This document shows positions 52,035-61,367 of a DNA stretch of 64,000 nucleotides, in pieces. Position 1 is the stretch's first letter, and every line of letters begins with the position of its first letter. The translations under genes were made by a program, and so were the position numbers. Location: positions 2,532,001 through 2,596,000 of the forward strand of contig NZ_CP082909.1 in the NCBI RefSeq assembly GCF_023822025.1, in the 5' to 3' direction. Source of the stretch: Endozoicomonas sp. 4G (GTDB taxonomy: Bacteria; Pseudomonadota; Gammaproteobacteria; Pseudomonadales; Endozoicomonadaceae). Under the pieces are notes generated by a model. It was given only the letters and a program-made list of their open reading frames with translations, had not been told where the DNA came from and ran no database searches.

Positions 52035-53536
52035 TACGCCGCCTCCGCAGTGATGATGCTGTAGTAGTCGTCGGTGAGGATGCTCTGGAAAGTCATGTGT
52101 TCCGCAGGGGCCGGTGGGGTGAAGTCGAAATTCCAGTAAACTTTGCCTGCGGCCAGCTTTTCGGGGGTGTTCAGTTCAGGGTCTGGCCAGCATTTGCCGC
52201 CCAGTAATGCACCCATGGCGATCAGGGAGCGGATGTAGGCATTGACCCCGGCCTGTACGTCGGATATATAGGTTTTGTTGATGCAGTGGTCGACGGCCCA
52301 CAAGTGTTCACGTTGCAGTGAATCGTTAAGCAGGTCGGCGGTGCGTACGACATTGATAAACGCCCACTTGGGATCGTCAGAGCAGGTGCGGTTGCCCCAC
52401 AAGCGATAGCCATCCTGCTGGATAATGGTGGTGACTTCGTTTTCGTTCAGGTAGTTGGCGCGGCTGTTGACGTCGCCTAATGTGAAATCGACGGGACGGG
52501 TCAGGCCGTTGATGCCGTAGATCAACTGGTTGGATGGGGACCACCAAAATCCCAGCTGGTTGTCGATCCGGGCAATGAGTCCGGCGATATACGCTGAATT
52601 GCTTACCTTGATTTCTTCTGAAGTCACTGTATCAAAAGCCAGTACTCCGGGGTCGGAAAGGTACAGGCGTTTGTTGCCGAAATTATTTCTGTAAGCAATC
52701 ACATCTTCGTCAGTAGTGTCAGGGCCTTCGATGGGTGCAATGGCCCTCATTCGGTCAGCGATGGGTTGCAAAGCCGATGCGACGCATTGGTCGTCGGTGA
52801 ATCCGGGGGCGATAAGTATTTTGGGCTGAACACCGGTGACGCATTCAGCGCCGAGGAATGCCTGCATCCCTGTGTACTGGCCGTTTTCGTCGACACCGCC
52901 GATGATGTTCCCGGTGGTGTCTGCGTCATCGGTGCCCTCTTCTACCCGGACGACAATGACCATGGCACCGACCTGGTTAAAGATGGCGGTCATGGCCAGG
53001 GGCAGTGTGCCGGTGTCGCCCAGTTTGGCGGCCTCGATCTGGGAACCGGCGATTAATACGGGTTTGTTGTAGGGGAAAGGTTCGGATGCGCCGCCGGACA
53101 GGAATTGGTTCTGCGCTTTCATTACCCCGGAGCCGTCGGATGTGCCGTAGTGGGCGGCGGTCACGATAGTATCGGCATCATTAATCAGTGTGACGACTTC
53201 GATGGCGGTAGAAATTAAAGCACTGTCGCCATCGGTGGCCAGCGACACTTCAACCCTGGTGCCGGATGTTGAGATGGCCAGTGTCGAACTGGCGCTACCG
53301 GGATCGACCAGAACCACCTGGATGTTATTGCCCACCACGCCAGGTAATGCGGCAACCATCAGCACTGATGTATTAGTCAGCTCGCTGCCGACGATGGCTG
53401 TGGCGGGTACGGCAGGGCACGCGTCAGGGGCTGTGCCTACCACGCCAATGACGGACGACTTGACGGTTTGGATGGGGCGCGGCCCTGTGTCGACTTCGAC
53501 GATTTCGACACCGTGGAGGAAGGCGGTGCTTGACAT
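52034..53536 (-). CDS. FI: Contractile tail sheath protein (P2 FI-like)
   Basis: The 500-residue protein has the family opening FLHGVEIVEVDTGPRPIQTVKSSVIGVVGTAP by pattern, an inserted beta-rich domain (about 45-130, Val/Ser/Thr-rich), a core with KPVLIAGS and the C-terminal part with RTADLLNDSLQREHLWAVD and FDFTPPAPAEHMTF. The start MSSTAFLHGVE at 53536 follows a GGAGAA ribosome site. Confidence 0.94.
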   Translation of the reverse strand: MSSTAFLHGVEIVEVDTGPRPIQTVKSSVIGVVGTAPDACPAVPATAIVGSELTNTSVLMVAALPGVVGNNIQVVLVDPGSASSTLAISTSGTRVEVSLATDGDSALISTAIEVVTLINDADTIVTAAHYGTSDGSGVMKAQNQFLSGGASEPFPYNKPVLIAGSQIEAAKLGDTGTLPLAMTAIFNQVGAMVIVVRVEEGTDDADTTGNIIGGVDENGQYTGMQAFLGAECVTGVQPKILIAPGFTDDQCVASALQPIADRMRAIAPIEGPDTTDEDVIAYRNNFGNKRLYLSDPGVLAFDTVTSEEIKVSNSAYIAGLIARIDNQLGFWWSPSNQLIYGINGLTRPVDFTLGDVNSRANYLNENEVTTIIQQDGYRLWGNRTCSDDPKWAFINVVRTADLLNDSLQREHLWAVDHCINKTYISDVQAGVNAYIRSLIAMGALLGGKCWPDPELNTPEKLAAGKVYWNFDFTPPAPAEHMTFQSILTDDYYSIITAEAA

Positions 53537-53592
53537 GAGGGTTCTCCGGGTGAAAAAAAACCGCCAGAAGGCGGTGTATAAATAGACAGTGG

Positions 53593-54165
53593 TCAGGGGT
53601 AATTGAACAACGGCAGTGATCGCATGAAACCTGGCTGGTCGGGCCATTGCCAGGTGTCGCTGGTTTTATAAAATTCGGGTAGATCTCTTAGTTGTTGTCG
53701 CCACACGAGTAGGTCAAGGAATTCAATTTCTGAGAGTGTGGGTTTGATTTCGTAGTGGAATGATTGTTCGGTGTGGCGCATGATTAGCCAGTCGGTTTGG
53801 CTTAAATAGCTGTTTCTTTGGGCTTTCAGGTTGTTGTATTTATCGGATTCTGTGGGTTCGGATGGGTTGTCTTCGATTTTGGCCAGGCGCATGTATTCGT
53901 CGATGATGGGCTGGAACTCATCAACATCAGTAATCAATTTATTATTTGTTCCGTCATTGAATTCTATTTCACCAGGTTTAAATGTTCCTGATAGGGTTTC
54001 GGTATTCATTACATGCGTATAACTTGGTTTTGCGGGGGGCAGTTCTTTTCCATACCATTGCAACGCATGAAAATTATCAGGTAGCTTAAAGGGCGACAGA
54101 TCGAAGCGGATTGCTCGTTTATCAATAATGACCAGGTTGTCGTCTTTTACGATGGTTAGGCGCAT
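53593..54165 (-). CDS. Tail fibre assembly chaperone-like protein
   Basis: The 190-residue protein lies directly after the fibre genes, where P2 has gene G. It contains NSYLSQTDWLIMRHTEQ and LDLLVWRQQLRDLPEF, the tail-assembly-chaperone pattern (L-x-x-TDW ... W-R-x-x-LRDL). It probably helps fold or attach the fibres. Confidence 0.78.
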   Translation of the reverse strand: MRLTIVKDDNLVIIDKRAIRFDLSPFKLPDNFHALQWYGKELPPAKPSYTHVMNTETLSGTFKPGEIEFNDGTNNKLITDVDEFQPIIDEYMRLAKIEDNPSEPTESDKYNNLKAQRNSYLSQTDWLIMRHTEQSFHYEIKPTLSEIEFLDLLVWRQQLRDLPEFYKTSDTWQWPDQPGFMRSLPLFNYP

Positions 54166-54174
54166 GGTGACGTC

Positions 54175-55419
54175 TCATAGTTTGATGATGTAGGCCATGG
54201 CGGCGTAGGGTGGAACGGTGTCGACGGTGTGGGTGTGGCTGCCGGTGCTGGCGGTGCTGGTGTTGTGGGTGTGGCTGCCGGTGTTGTCAGTATCTGCGTT
54301 GTGGCTGTGGCTGCCGGTGCTGCCGGTGCTGGCTGTGTGGCTGTGGGAGCCTGAGCCTCCTGTTGCCTCATTCAACCTGTCGGTGACTTCATGCTGTTGG
54401 TCACCGACAGCAATCATAGATTGATATAACAAGCCGCCGGTCAGATCTCCCCCTGTTTGATGTGTTTCACCCGTATAATGTTGATGGCTAGTCATCTGGT
54501 CTGTTGTTAATGTTGTAGCGTTCACCGTCACCGTATGGCTGTGATCGCCTGCTGAATCCACGGTTACCGAATGGCTGTGATCCCCGGCTGAATCAATCGT
54601 AACACTGTGACTATGACTGCCATTCTCACTGCTGGTTGCGGTCGGTGCCCCACCGATGTCACCTATTGAAAAAACTGACCCAGCCATCAGCAGGAAAATA
54701 TCAGCAGGCGGCAACGCAAACGTGCTGACTCCATCGCCGCCCCAGACATTCCCCATCATTTCGAACAAAGCCGGTTGATCGTCAATATTCAGGATCTGGC
54801 CGTTGATGTGCATCCATCCAGCAGGGATTTTTTCTATTAAACAAGGCCAAGGCATGGTCATGCCTGTTGTGAATACGAAAGGCGCTAATGGCAGCCATTT
54901 CATTGATTGCCTGATGTAAGGCGCGTCATCGTCCGGCGCATCTTTGATGACACCCAGGGAATCCGGTGTGGCTGGGGGATATTGGAAGTTGTTTCCGGTA
55001 ATAGTGACGGATCCGGGCGGTACGGTATCCAGTTTCATATCCGCCGAAATCATTAATATGGATTCGGCTATTTTTTCGCTGATGTACTCCTTTTGTTGGC
55101 TGTAGATTGCGCACAGTACACCGTTGTCTGAATAGAGTCCAAACTCACCCAGTTGGTATTCGTCTGTGCTGTCATCGGTGACAGTTAAATGAATGACGTC
55201 GTCGGACAAGTCGCTTCCGCCGAGGTTATCTATCCGTTTTATTTCGTTCTGTAGTGATGTTGCATCACCCTCGGGTTGCCATAGGCCATCGCCAATGGCG
55301 ATTTCTATCAGGTTTAGTTTCAGACCGGCGTCGTCGGCGGCAATGGCGGCTTCACGGCCTGCGTCGGTGATGATTAGGGGTAGGCCTATGTTTTCCAAAT
55401 TTGAGATTTTGAAGGGCAT
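54175..55419 (-). CDS. Tail fibre with collar domain and His-rich tip (fibre 1)
   Basis: The 414-residue protein has an N-terminal baseplate-binding domain (MPFKISNLENIGLPLIITDAGRE), a collar-type domain (GMTMPWPCLIEKIPAGWMHING, FALPPADIFLLMAG) and a C-terminal region with repeated HSH/HTH triplets (GSHSHSV, GDHSHSV, GDHSHTV ... GSHTHTV). Such triplets bind iron in the T4 long fibre. It ends VDTVPPYAAMAYIIKL, the same as fibre 2. Confidence 0.88.
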   Translation of the reverse strand: MPFKISNLENIGLPLIITDAGREAAIAADDAGLKLNLIEIAIGDGLWQPEGDATSLQNEIKRIDNLGGSDLSDDVIHLTVTDDSTDEYQLGEFGLYSDNGVLCAIYSQQKEYISEKIAESILMISADMKLDTVPPGSVTITGNNFQYPPATPDSLGVIKDAPDDDAPYIRQSMKWLPLAPFVFTTGMTMPWPCLIEKIPAGWMHINGQILNIDDQPALFEMMGNVWGGDGVSTFALPPADIFLLMAGSVFSIGDIGGAPTATSSENGSHSHSVTIDSAGDHSHSVTVDSAGDHSHTVTVNATTLTTDQMTSHQHYTGETHQTGGDLTGGLLYQSMIAVGDQQHEVTDRLNEATGGSGSHSHTASTGSTGSHSHNADTDNTGSHTHNTSTASTGSHTHTVDTVPPYAAMAYIIKL

Positions 55420-55469
55420 TAAAAGGTATCCTCTTAGCCTGTAAGAAGATGGGTTATTGTTTAAACGTT

Positions 55470-57161
55470 TCAGAGTTTGATGATGTAGGCCATGGCGGCG
55501 TAGGGTGGAACGGTGTCGACGGTGTGGGTGTGGCTGCCGGTGCTGGCGGTGCTGGTGTTGTGGGTGTGGCTGCCGGTGTTGTCAGTATCTGCGTTGTGGC
55601 TGTGGCTGCCGGTGTTGCCGGTGTTGGCTGTGTGGGTGTGTGCTGCCGAACCACCGGCGGCATCCACCGTCACGGTTGGATCACCGTATTTATAATTGTT
55701 GTATATATTCCAGTTCGCCCCGCCGTTATACGATCCACTGGTATCATAACTGGGCTTGGTAAAATTGTGGGCGTGACTGGGCAAATGATCTGTTGTTAAT
55801 GTTGTAGCGTTTACCGTCACCGTATGACTGTGATCGCCTGCCGAATCCATGGTTACGGAATGGCTGTGATCCCCAGCTGAGTCAATCGTAACACTGTGAC
55901 TATGACTGCCATTCTCACTGCTGGTTGCAGTCGATGCTCCGTCGGCATCACCTACTGCAAAGTCCGAACCTGCCATAATCGGAAAACGATCCGCAGGCGG
56001 CAGGGCAAAGGTCGTTTCACCATCCCCGCCCCAGGTATTGCCCAGCACGTCAAACAAAGCAGGCTGATCAGCAATATTCAGAATTTGACCATTAATGTGC
56101 ATCCATCCGTCTGGAATTTTTTCAAACAGTCCGGGCCAGGGCATAGTCATTCCAGGTTGAAACTGGGCTAAACCCTCTGCGATGCCTGCCGCCTTATCAG
56201 CCTCCGCCTTGGCTCTATCGGCCTCTTCTTGAGCTGACGATGCACTGCTGGCGGCATTGGTTTCAGAAGTGTCTGCACTGCTGGCGGAACTGGCGGCATT
56301 GTCCTCACTGGTTGCGGCGTTGGTTTCTGACGTGGCAGCAGCGGTGGCACTCCCTGCGGCGGCGGTTTCACTGGCTGCCGCATTATCTTCGGAAGTCGCT
56401 GCTGCACTGGCGGAACCGGCGGCCTCTGTTGCACTGGTTCCGGCATTGGTTTCTGACGTGGCAGCGGCGGTGGCACTCCCTGCGGCGGCGGTTTCACTGG
56501 CTGCCGCATTATCCTCGGAAGTCGCCGCTGCACTGGCTGAACCGGCGGCCTCCGTTGCACTGGTTCCAGCATTAGCTTCTGACGTGGCAGCGGCGGTGGC
56601 ACTCCCTGCGGCGGCGGTTTCGCTGGCCGACGCATTACCCTCGGACGTCGCCGCCGCGCTGGCTGAATCGGCTGCCGCTGTTGCACTGGTTGCGGCATTA
56701 CCCTCTGACGTGGCAGCGGCAGTGGCGCTCCCTGCGGCGGCGGTTTCGCTGGCCGACGCATTACCCTCGGACGTCGCCGCCGCGCTGGCTGAATCGGCTG
56801 CCGCTGTTGCACTGGTTGCGGCATTACCCTCTGACGTGGCAGCGGCAGTGGCGCTCCCTGCGGCGGCGGTTTCGCTGTCCGCCGCGTTAGCTTCTGAAGT
56901 ATCAGCAGCAGTGGCACTATTAGCCGCCTCAGTAGCTTTCCCTTCTACAAAAGCCGCATGTTCATTAATGTCACTAACGGTTGGCTCTAACAGCGCAATG
57001 ATTTCAAGATTGGTGTCCTTGGCTACCTTGGCATGGCTGGGTACACCACCCCCTTCTGTATCAACAACCGTATTTTCATCACCGTGGACAATCTGGTGAG
57101 TGAGATCAACGTCGGTTTCTAGCTGTTTAGTCGCATCTTCGATTCGATCATGGATGCTCAT
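55470..57161 (-). CDS. Tail fibre with heptad-repeat shaft (fibre 2)
   Basis: The 563-residue protein has a short N-terminal attachment region, a shaft of Ala/Ser/Thr-rich heptads (about residues 80-300, trimeric coiled coil by pattern: ATSEGNA, ATSATAA, ADSASAA), a collar domain (GMTMPWPGLFEKIPDGWMHING) and the same His-triplet tip as fibre 1, with a different segment near residues 470-510 (GSYNGGANWNIYNNYKYGD). It is coupled to gene I and lies in the place of P2 gene H. Confidence 0.9.
   Translation of the reverse strand: MSIHDRIEDATKQLETDVDLTHQIVHGDENTVVDTEGGGVPSHAKVAKDTNLEIIALLEPTVSDINEHAAFVEGKATEAANSATAADTSEANAADSETAAAGSATAAATSEGNAATSATAAADSASAAATSEGNASASETAAAGSATAAATSEGNAATSATAAADSASAAATSEGNASASETAAAGSATAAATSEANAGTSATEAAGSASAAATSEDNAAASETAAAGSATAAATSETNAGTSATEAAGSASAAATSEDNAAASETAAAGSATAAATSETNAATSEDNAASSASSADTSETNAASSASSAQEEADRAKAEADKAAGIAEGLAQFQPGMTMPWPGLFEKIPDGWMHINGQILNIADQPALFDVLGNTWGGDGETTFALPPADRFPIMAGSDFAVGDADGASTATSSENGSHSHSVTIDSAGDHSHSVTMDSAGDHSHTVTVNATTLTTDHLPSHAHNFTKPSYDTSGSYNGGANWNIYNNYKYGDPTVTVDAAGGSAAHTHTANTGNTGSHSHNADTDNTGSHTHNTSTASTGSHTHTVDTVPPYAAMAYIIKL
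56240..56890. repeat. 63/126-base tandem repeats encoding the fibre shaft
   Basis: The DNA repeats in units of 63 bases (three heptads) and near-identical double units of 126 bases, with several copies differing by only a few bases. Expansion or contraction by slippage or recombination would change shaft length in whole heptads. Confidence 0.88.
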
Positions 57162-57766
57162 GATTCATTCCAAAAACTGGGCCACACGACGTGAACAAAA
57201 CGGTGGAGAAGGATGTTGAAGGTCAGGTGTTCCTGCAGGTATAAACGCTGGAACCTGGCTACACGACCATAGCCGTAGATGTTGAGGGAACCGCAGGCAT
57301 TAGTGGCCACGGTCAGGGTGTAGTGGCTGCGGACCGGTTTGGCATTGTCGATGGCATGGATCAGTTGATACTGGAACTCACCACTGCCCGATCCGGATAC
57401 ACTATCGACAAAGGCATCGAACGTGTGTGGGGTTTTCGGGTTGCTGTACTGCCACCACTCTTTTATATCGATGTTGCTGCCCAGGTCATTGATGGCATCA
57501 ACAACGCTCTGTCGGGTACCTTTGTATTGGTGGTAGCGAAAGGCATCACGCAGTACATTGCGTTTTGTTTTGATGTCCCAGTCTGGGTCCCAGCTGTCGA
57601 CTGACCATTCCCAGCCCAGCCAGGGCATCAGATTCCTGGGTATAAGGTCGGCGTTCCAGTAATTGCGGATTTCAACGGGCACGGTGCCGACACGGGATGT
57701 GGCCTGCTCCAGGGTGCGTTCAAATTCAGTGGCGTTGGGGGGCAGCAGGGAACAAAAGTCAGCCAT
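57158..57766 (-). CDS. I: P2 gpI-like baseplate protein
   Basis: The 202-residue protein (LLPPNATEFERTLEQATSR ... LMPWLGWEWSVDSWD) matches gpI, which links the baseplate wedge to the fibres. It overlaps gene J by eight bases and fibre 2 by ATGA. Confidence 0.93.
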   Translation of the reverse strand: MADFCSLLPPNATEFERTLEQATSRVGTVPVEIRNYWNADLIPRNLMPWLGWEWSVDSWDPDWDIKTKRNVLRDAFRYHQYKGTRQSVVDAINDLGSNIDIKEWWQYSNPKTPHTFDAFVDSVSGSGSGEFQYQLIHAIDNAKPVRSHYTLTVATNACGSLNIYGYGRVARFQRLYLQEHLTFNILLHRFVHVVWPSFWNES

Positions 57767-58781
57767 GGACTGTTAACCTGCTGTTGTCCGGGCTGTGTAA
57801 AGTGACGTTGATGGCGGTGCAGTAAGGTGCTTGTTTGTCTGTTGTTACGACATCTTCAGTGGGTGACGTTAACAGTACATTTTCGACACCGGTTGTGTGC
57901 AACGCGGCGTAAATGCCTGATAGCGTTGCATCCAGCCCGATTCGGTGCTGGTTTTTTGTGTATTCGGTGATGCGGCTGATGGCATCATCTAACACGACTT
58001 GAGTGTCTGGACCTTCATAAATGACCAGCTCTGCGGTCACGGTGTATTCAATAGGTTCCACTGAATTGACTTTGACCAGGTCGGTCAGTGGTCGGATCTC
58101 GCCATCACGCAAGTAACGTTCTACTTTGCCCAACAGGACAGGCCCGGCAGTGCCATCCCCTTCGCGGCTTTGTACTGTAACGACGACTTCACCAGGGACT
58201 GGGCTTCCTACGGCGGCATCGAGGACCTGGGGGTCAGCACTGAGGGTGTGATAGATGTACGCACCTGCCGGGCCAGCGACACTGAGTGACTCGAACACCA
58301 GTAAAATCCGCCGGCGGAATTCCGTATCGCTTTCATACGTTGGCTCAACTGGCGGGGTGGCATTGGGGTCGCCTGGGTCTATGACCAGGCGCTGCAAGTT
58401 GTAGTTGCCTCCATGTTGGTCGAGGTCAGCGCCCTGGGCGTAGGCGAGCATAATGGCCAGGGCGGCTTCATTCACCCGTTGACGCAACAGACTTTCACGG
58501 TACGCACAGACAGCCAGAATTTTCGCAGATGGGTCACTTTCCAGCTGCACGTACAACAGCTTTTCAACGACTGCCGGTACCCGAAAATACAAATCCCCGT
58601 TTTCATCTGTGACTGATTCGGCTTCGACGACCACGGGCTCACGACTGTTGCCGTCGAACGTCATAATTTTTTGGCCGTTGAGGGTGTCTTTCATCAGACC
58701 ATAGATGGTTTCAAAACTGAGCTGCTCAACGATGTTTGGCGGTGGCAGCTGGGACAGGTCGATAGCGGTATAACTACTCAC
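57759..58781 (-). CDS. J: P2 gpJ-like baseplate wedge protein
   Basis: The 340-residue protein is read from GTG 58781 to give (M)SSYTAIDLSQLPPPNIVE, the family opening; the GTG overlaps the gene W stop. An upstream TTG at 58790 is also in frame but lies further inside W. GADLDQHGGNYNLQRL near residue 110 and the late EYTKNQHRIGLDATLSGIYAAL fit gpJ. Confidence 0.93.
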   Translation of the reverse strand: MSSYTAIDLSQLPPPNIVEQLSFETIYGLMKDTLNGQKIMTFDGNSREPVVVEAESVTDENGDLYFRVPAVVEKLLYVQLESDPSAKILAVCAYRESLLRQRVNEAALAIMLAYAQGADLDQHGGNYNLQRLVIDPGDPNATPPVEPTYESDTEFRRRILLVFESLSVAGPAGAYIYHTLSADPQVLDAAVGSPVPGEVVVTVQSREGDGTAGPVLLGKVERYLRDGEIRPLTDLVKVNSVEPIEYTVTAELVIYEGPDTQVVLDDAISRITEYTKNQHRIGLDATLSGIYAALHTTGVENVLLTSPTEDVVTTDKQAPYCTAINVTLHSPDNSRLTVHG

Positions 58782-59115
58782 GACGAACAACCAGGGTCTG
58801 TGTGTAGGGGTGTTGGGTCTGGGTGATAAAGCCGGTCAGGGTGATATTAAGCTGGCCGCTGGCATGGCCGGTGACCTCTACTTTCCCAAGGCTTAGCCGG
58901 GGCTCCCATCTGGTCAGTGCTATGTGAATCGATTCCACCGCCCTGGCTTGAAATTCACCGTTCATGGGGGCATCGATCTTGTCGAACAGCCCGCAGCCAT
59001 AGCCCCGGATCATGACCCGGCTGTTCAGGGGCGTAGTGATGATGTCAGCGACTGATTGGCGTAGGTGATCGATACCGGTGAGGTATTCACCGGTGTTTTT
59101 GTCCGTGCCGTACAT
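58774..59115 (-). CDS. W: P2 gpW-like baseplate protein
   Basis: The 113-residue protein (GEYLTGIDHLRQSVADIITTP ... NSRVMIRGYGCGLFDKID) is the gp25-like wedge protein with the RxxxxxYGxxL motif of that family. It overlaps gene J and follows V by two bases. Confidence 0.94.
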   Translation of the reverse strand: MYGTDKNTGEYLTGIDHLRQSVADIITTPLNSRVMIRGYGCGLFDKIDAPMNGEFQARAVESIHIALTRWEPRLSLGKVEVTGHASGQLNITLTGFITQTQHPYTQTLVVRRE

Positions 59116-59117
59116 GA

Positions 59118-59699
59118 TTACTGCTGCTGGTTAGGAGTGCCGGTTGTACCACCGGAGTCGCCGGGGTGATTGTGGCTGTTAAAGATGTCACGATTAGCCT
59201 GTATCGTGCCCGTCGCGTCGGAGACATCGGCATCGCAGGTAATAGCACCTGTGCTGTGGGTGTTGCCATCGATCGTCAGGTTGCCGGTGAGGTTAATGCC
59301 GCCGGTGCTGACCAGGTTTGTGGTGGCACCTTCGGGCAGGGTTGCATCCAGTTGATGGGTTTCATCGTTGTAGTTGATGACTGCCCCGTCTTCATAAGTT
59401 GTTAGGTGTTCGTGTGGGTCTGTGCTTGGGGCTGGGAAATCGACGTTATAAAAAGAAGGAAGACAGACGGCCTGTTCAGTATCCCCCTGGGGGCACAACA
59501 TCAGCAGGTCTTCACCTACTTGCGGTGCTGACCATTTTCTGACTCCCCCGGCGCGACCCACGGACCAGGGGATCCAGTGGGTGGTGTTGTTCATGAAACG
59601 AACCCGGATTTTTGCAAGGTTGGTATCCACGGCATCCACGGTTACCCGCTGGATCATGGACATCAGGCGACGTTGCAAATCCAGAATGTCATCGCTCAT
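59118..59699 (-). CDS. V: P2 gpV-like baseplate spike
   Basis: The 193-residue protein has an N-terminal OB-like domain (LAKIRVRF ... WIPWSVGRAGGVRKWSAPQVGEDLLMLCPQGD) and a C-terminal beta-helix-like part rich in Gly/Thr/Asp, ending SHNHPGDSGG, a likely metal-binding tip. The start MSDDILDLQRR overlaps the preceding gene by ATGA. Confidence 0.92.
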   Translation of the reverse strand: MSDDILDLQRRLMSMIQRVTVDAVDTNLAKIRVRFMNNTTHWIPWSVGRAGGVRKWSAPQVGEDLLMLCPQGDTEQAVCLPSFYNVDFPAPSTDPHEHLTTYEDGAVINYNDETHQLDATLPEGATTNLVSTGGINLTGNLTIDGNTHSTGAITCDADVSDATGTIQANRDIFNSHNHPGDSGGTTGTPNQQQ

Positions 59700-60631
59700 G
59701 GTGTTTCTTCGGGTTCTATTAGCTCGTAACACTCTTCAAAGGTTTCACCGGTTGCCGGTTCAAAGGATGAATAACATTCATCCGGGCAGAACGGTGGGGT
59801 GCTGTCTGCTTTCAGTGTCACGTAGAGCATCTGGTCCCAGCTGACCGTCCAGTGATTGTGGCCATGCATTCCTGGCCACAAGGTTCCCTGGCTGGCATCG
59901 AGGTTTTCCGGGAAATCCGTTTCCTTGCCCAGCTGCCATTTGTTGAACTGGACCAGGGCAAAGACTTCGGCAGCCAGGCTTCGCACCAAAATTTCTGAAT
60001 TTTCAGCCGACTGGGGCATCAGGCAATGCAGGGTCCAGCTGGCTTGCACGGGGACACGGCCATCGCCGGGGTCTTCTCCCAGTGCGAAAGATTCCAGGTC
60101 CAGGATTATGGCCGGTGCCACCAGGGGGCGTTGCGCTGGGTCATGAAAGCGCAGGGTGGTCACACGGTCGGTGAAGTGTGCTGTCAGGTTGGACAGTATG
60201 GCGTCGGCGTAGGGCTTGACCAGTGGCCAGTCGCCGGGGTCATCTTGTATCCGGGTTTCCAGGTCGCCCCAGACTGTCCATTCGGTGATGATGGCATAGA
60301 TACTTTGTTCAAATTCATAGCCGTCCTGGACACTGTCGAGCTGCATACCGGGCACGGTTTCCAGTGCCGCCTTGACTTCCCGTAACAGCTTTGCACACAG
60401 GGTGTATGGGTGTGCGTAGATCACGACCTGGAACAGGGAACGGGGACCGTTGGCATTGCGCAGTTGTAATGGATTCAGGCTCCACTGGTCGGATTTGATC
60501 TCGTAATTCAGACGGTGGTAGGTGATGGCCGGGTATTCAGGGTTCTGGGGCAATATGACCGGCCAGGCCTGGTCAGGGATGACGGTATCTAATGCGGCTG
60601 CTATCTGTTCTTCAATCAACAAGTCGGTCAT
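59696..60631 (-). CDS. Two-domain tail-completion-like protein
   Basis: The 311-residue protein seems to consist of two head-tail-joining domains: residues 1-120 look like DUF3168/gp17 (EEQIAAALDTVIPDQAWPVILPQNPEYPAITYHRL, by pattern) and residues 130-275 have a second, tail-terminator-like pattern (VAPAIILDLESFALGEDPGDGR). Usually these are single-domain proteins of 120-190 residues. It lies between the HK97 gp10-like gene and gene V. Confidence 0.65.
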   Translation of the reverse strand: MTDLLIEEQIAAALDTVIPDQAWPVILPQNPEYPAITYHRLNYEIKSDQWSLNPLQLRNANGPRSLFQVVIYAHPYTLCAKLLREVKAALETVPGMQLDSVQDGYEFEQSIYAIITEWTVWGDLETRIQDDPGDWPLVKPYADAILSNLTAHFTDRVTTLRFHDPAQRPLVAPAIILDLESFALGEDPGDGRVPVQASWTLHCLMPQSAENSEILVRSLAAEVFALVQFNKWQLGKETDFPENLDASQGTLWPGMHGHNHWTVSWDQMLYVTLKADSTPPFCPDECYSSFEPATGETFEECYELIEPEETP

Positions 60632-61041
60632 GACTTGGCCACTAATTTATCCAAGTGTTTGTTCATGAACTGGCTGAATTCTCTGTAAGTCGGTGCCCGG
60701 TTCTGGTCGGCGGCCTGGGCTAGAAAGTGGCGAGGGTCGACCCGCAGGTTGCCGTATTCCATGGCCAGGCCCCGTGTCTTTAACCAGGCGGGGTGGTTTT
60801 TCTTGGAAAGGCCTACGTGACAGACGGCTACATCGTGGTTTTTGTTGTTAATGAACGCGGAAATACTGAGTTCATCACGCAGTACCTGGGTGTCGAAAGG
60901 GGCTAAAGATTTTTCATCACTTAACACGGGTTTGGATAATTTTCGCAAAGTGGCCAGGGTCGCTTTGTTGACCAGGTTTCGGTCGATATAACGCAGTTCC
61001 TTTTTCAGATTTTCGTCCAGCTCAAATGTGACGTTGACCAT
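60628..61041 (-). CDS. HK97 gp10-like head-tail joining protein
   Basis: The 137-residue protein (MVNVTFELDENLKKELRYID ...) has the gp10 pattern, with the late HFLAQAADQNRAPTYREF. ATG 61041 was chosen because it follows the preceding stop; a longer frame would overlap it. ATGA overlap with the next gene. Confidence 0.78.
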   Translation of the reverse strand: MVNVTFELDENLKKELRYIDRNLVNKATLATLRKLSKPVLSDEKSLAPFDTQVLRDELSISAFINNKNHDVAVCHVGLSKKNHPAWLKTRGLAMEYGNLRVDPRHFLAQAADQNRAPTYREFSQFMNKHLDKLVAKS

Positions 61042-61043
61042 CG

Positions 61044-61367
61044 TTACTGCAACTCCCGGCACATCAGCACCAGTTCGTGTTTTTTCTCATCAACATTAAT
61101 GGGGGGGCTGGCTATTTCCAGTGTTCGGTCCTGGAACAGGATGCGGTGTTCTGCCTTGACACCATCCAGCCAGCGGATCCTGACCCGTGTTGTCAGTTCT
61201 GAAGTGATCTGCTGGGCATCGAAAAATTCACGGCCTTTCAGGGGTGATACTTCTGCATTGACGGTGGCGTAGTTGACCCAGTTCGGTATGGGGTCGCCGA
61301 TGCTGTTGCGTTCCGGTTCATTGCGCTGCAGGGTGATAAGGTGGCGCAGCTTACCGGCTCGCATCAT
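61044..61367 (-). CDS. Head-tail adaptor (SPP1 gp16-like head closure protein)
   Basis: The product is 107 residues from MMRAGKLRHLITLQR, the standard opening of this family, with NWVNYATVNAEVSPLKGREFFDAQQ in the middle by pattern. The protein closes the portal after packaging. It overlaps the preceding connector gene. Confidence 0.88.
   Translation of the reverse strand: MMRAGKLRHLITLQRNEPERNSIGDPIPNWVNYATVNAEVSPLKGREFFDAQQITSELTTRVRIRWLDGVKAEHRILFQDRTLEIASPPINVDEKKHELVLMCRELQ

Noticed and set aside
56257-57099. Long plus-strand frame of about 280 codons opposite fibre 2
   Set aside because: It is the mirror of the Ala/Ser/Thr repeat shaft; GC-rich repeats without stops in one frame also lack stops on the other strand. 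No ribosome site and no protein pattern.
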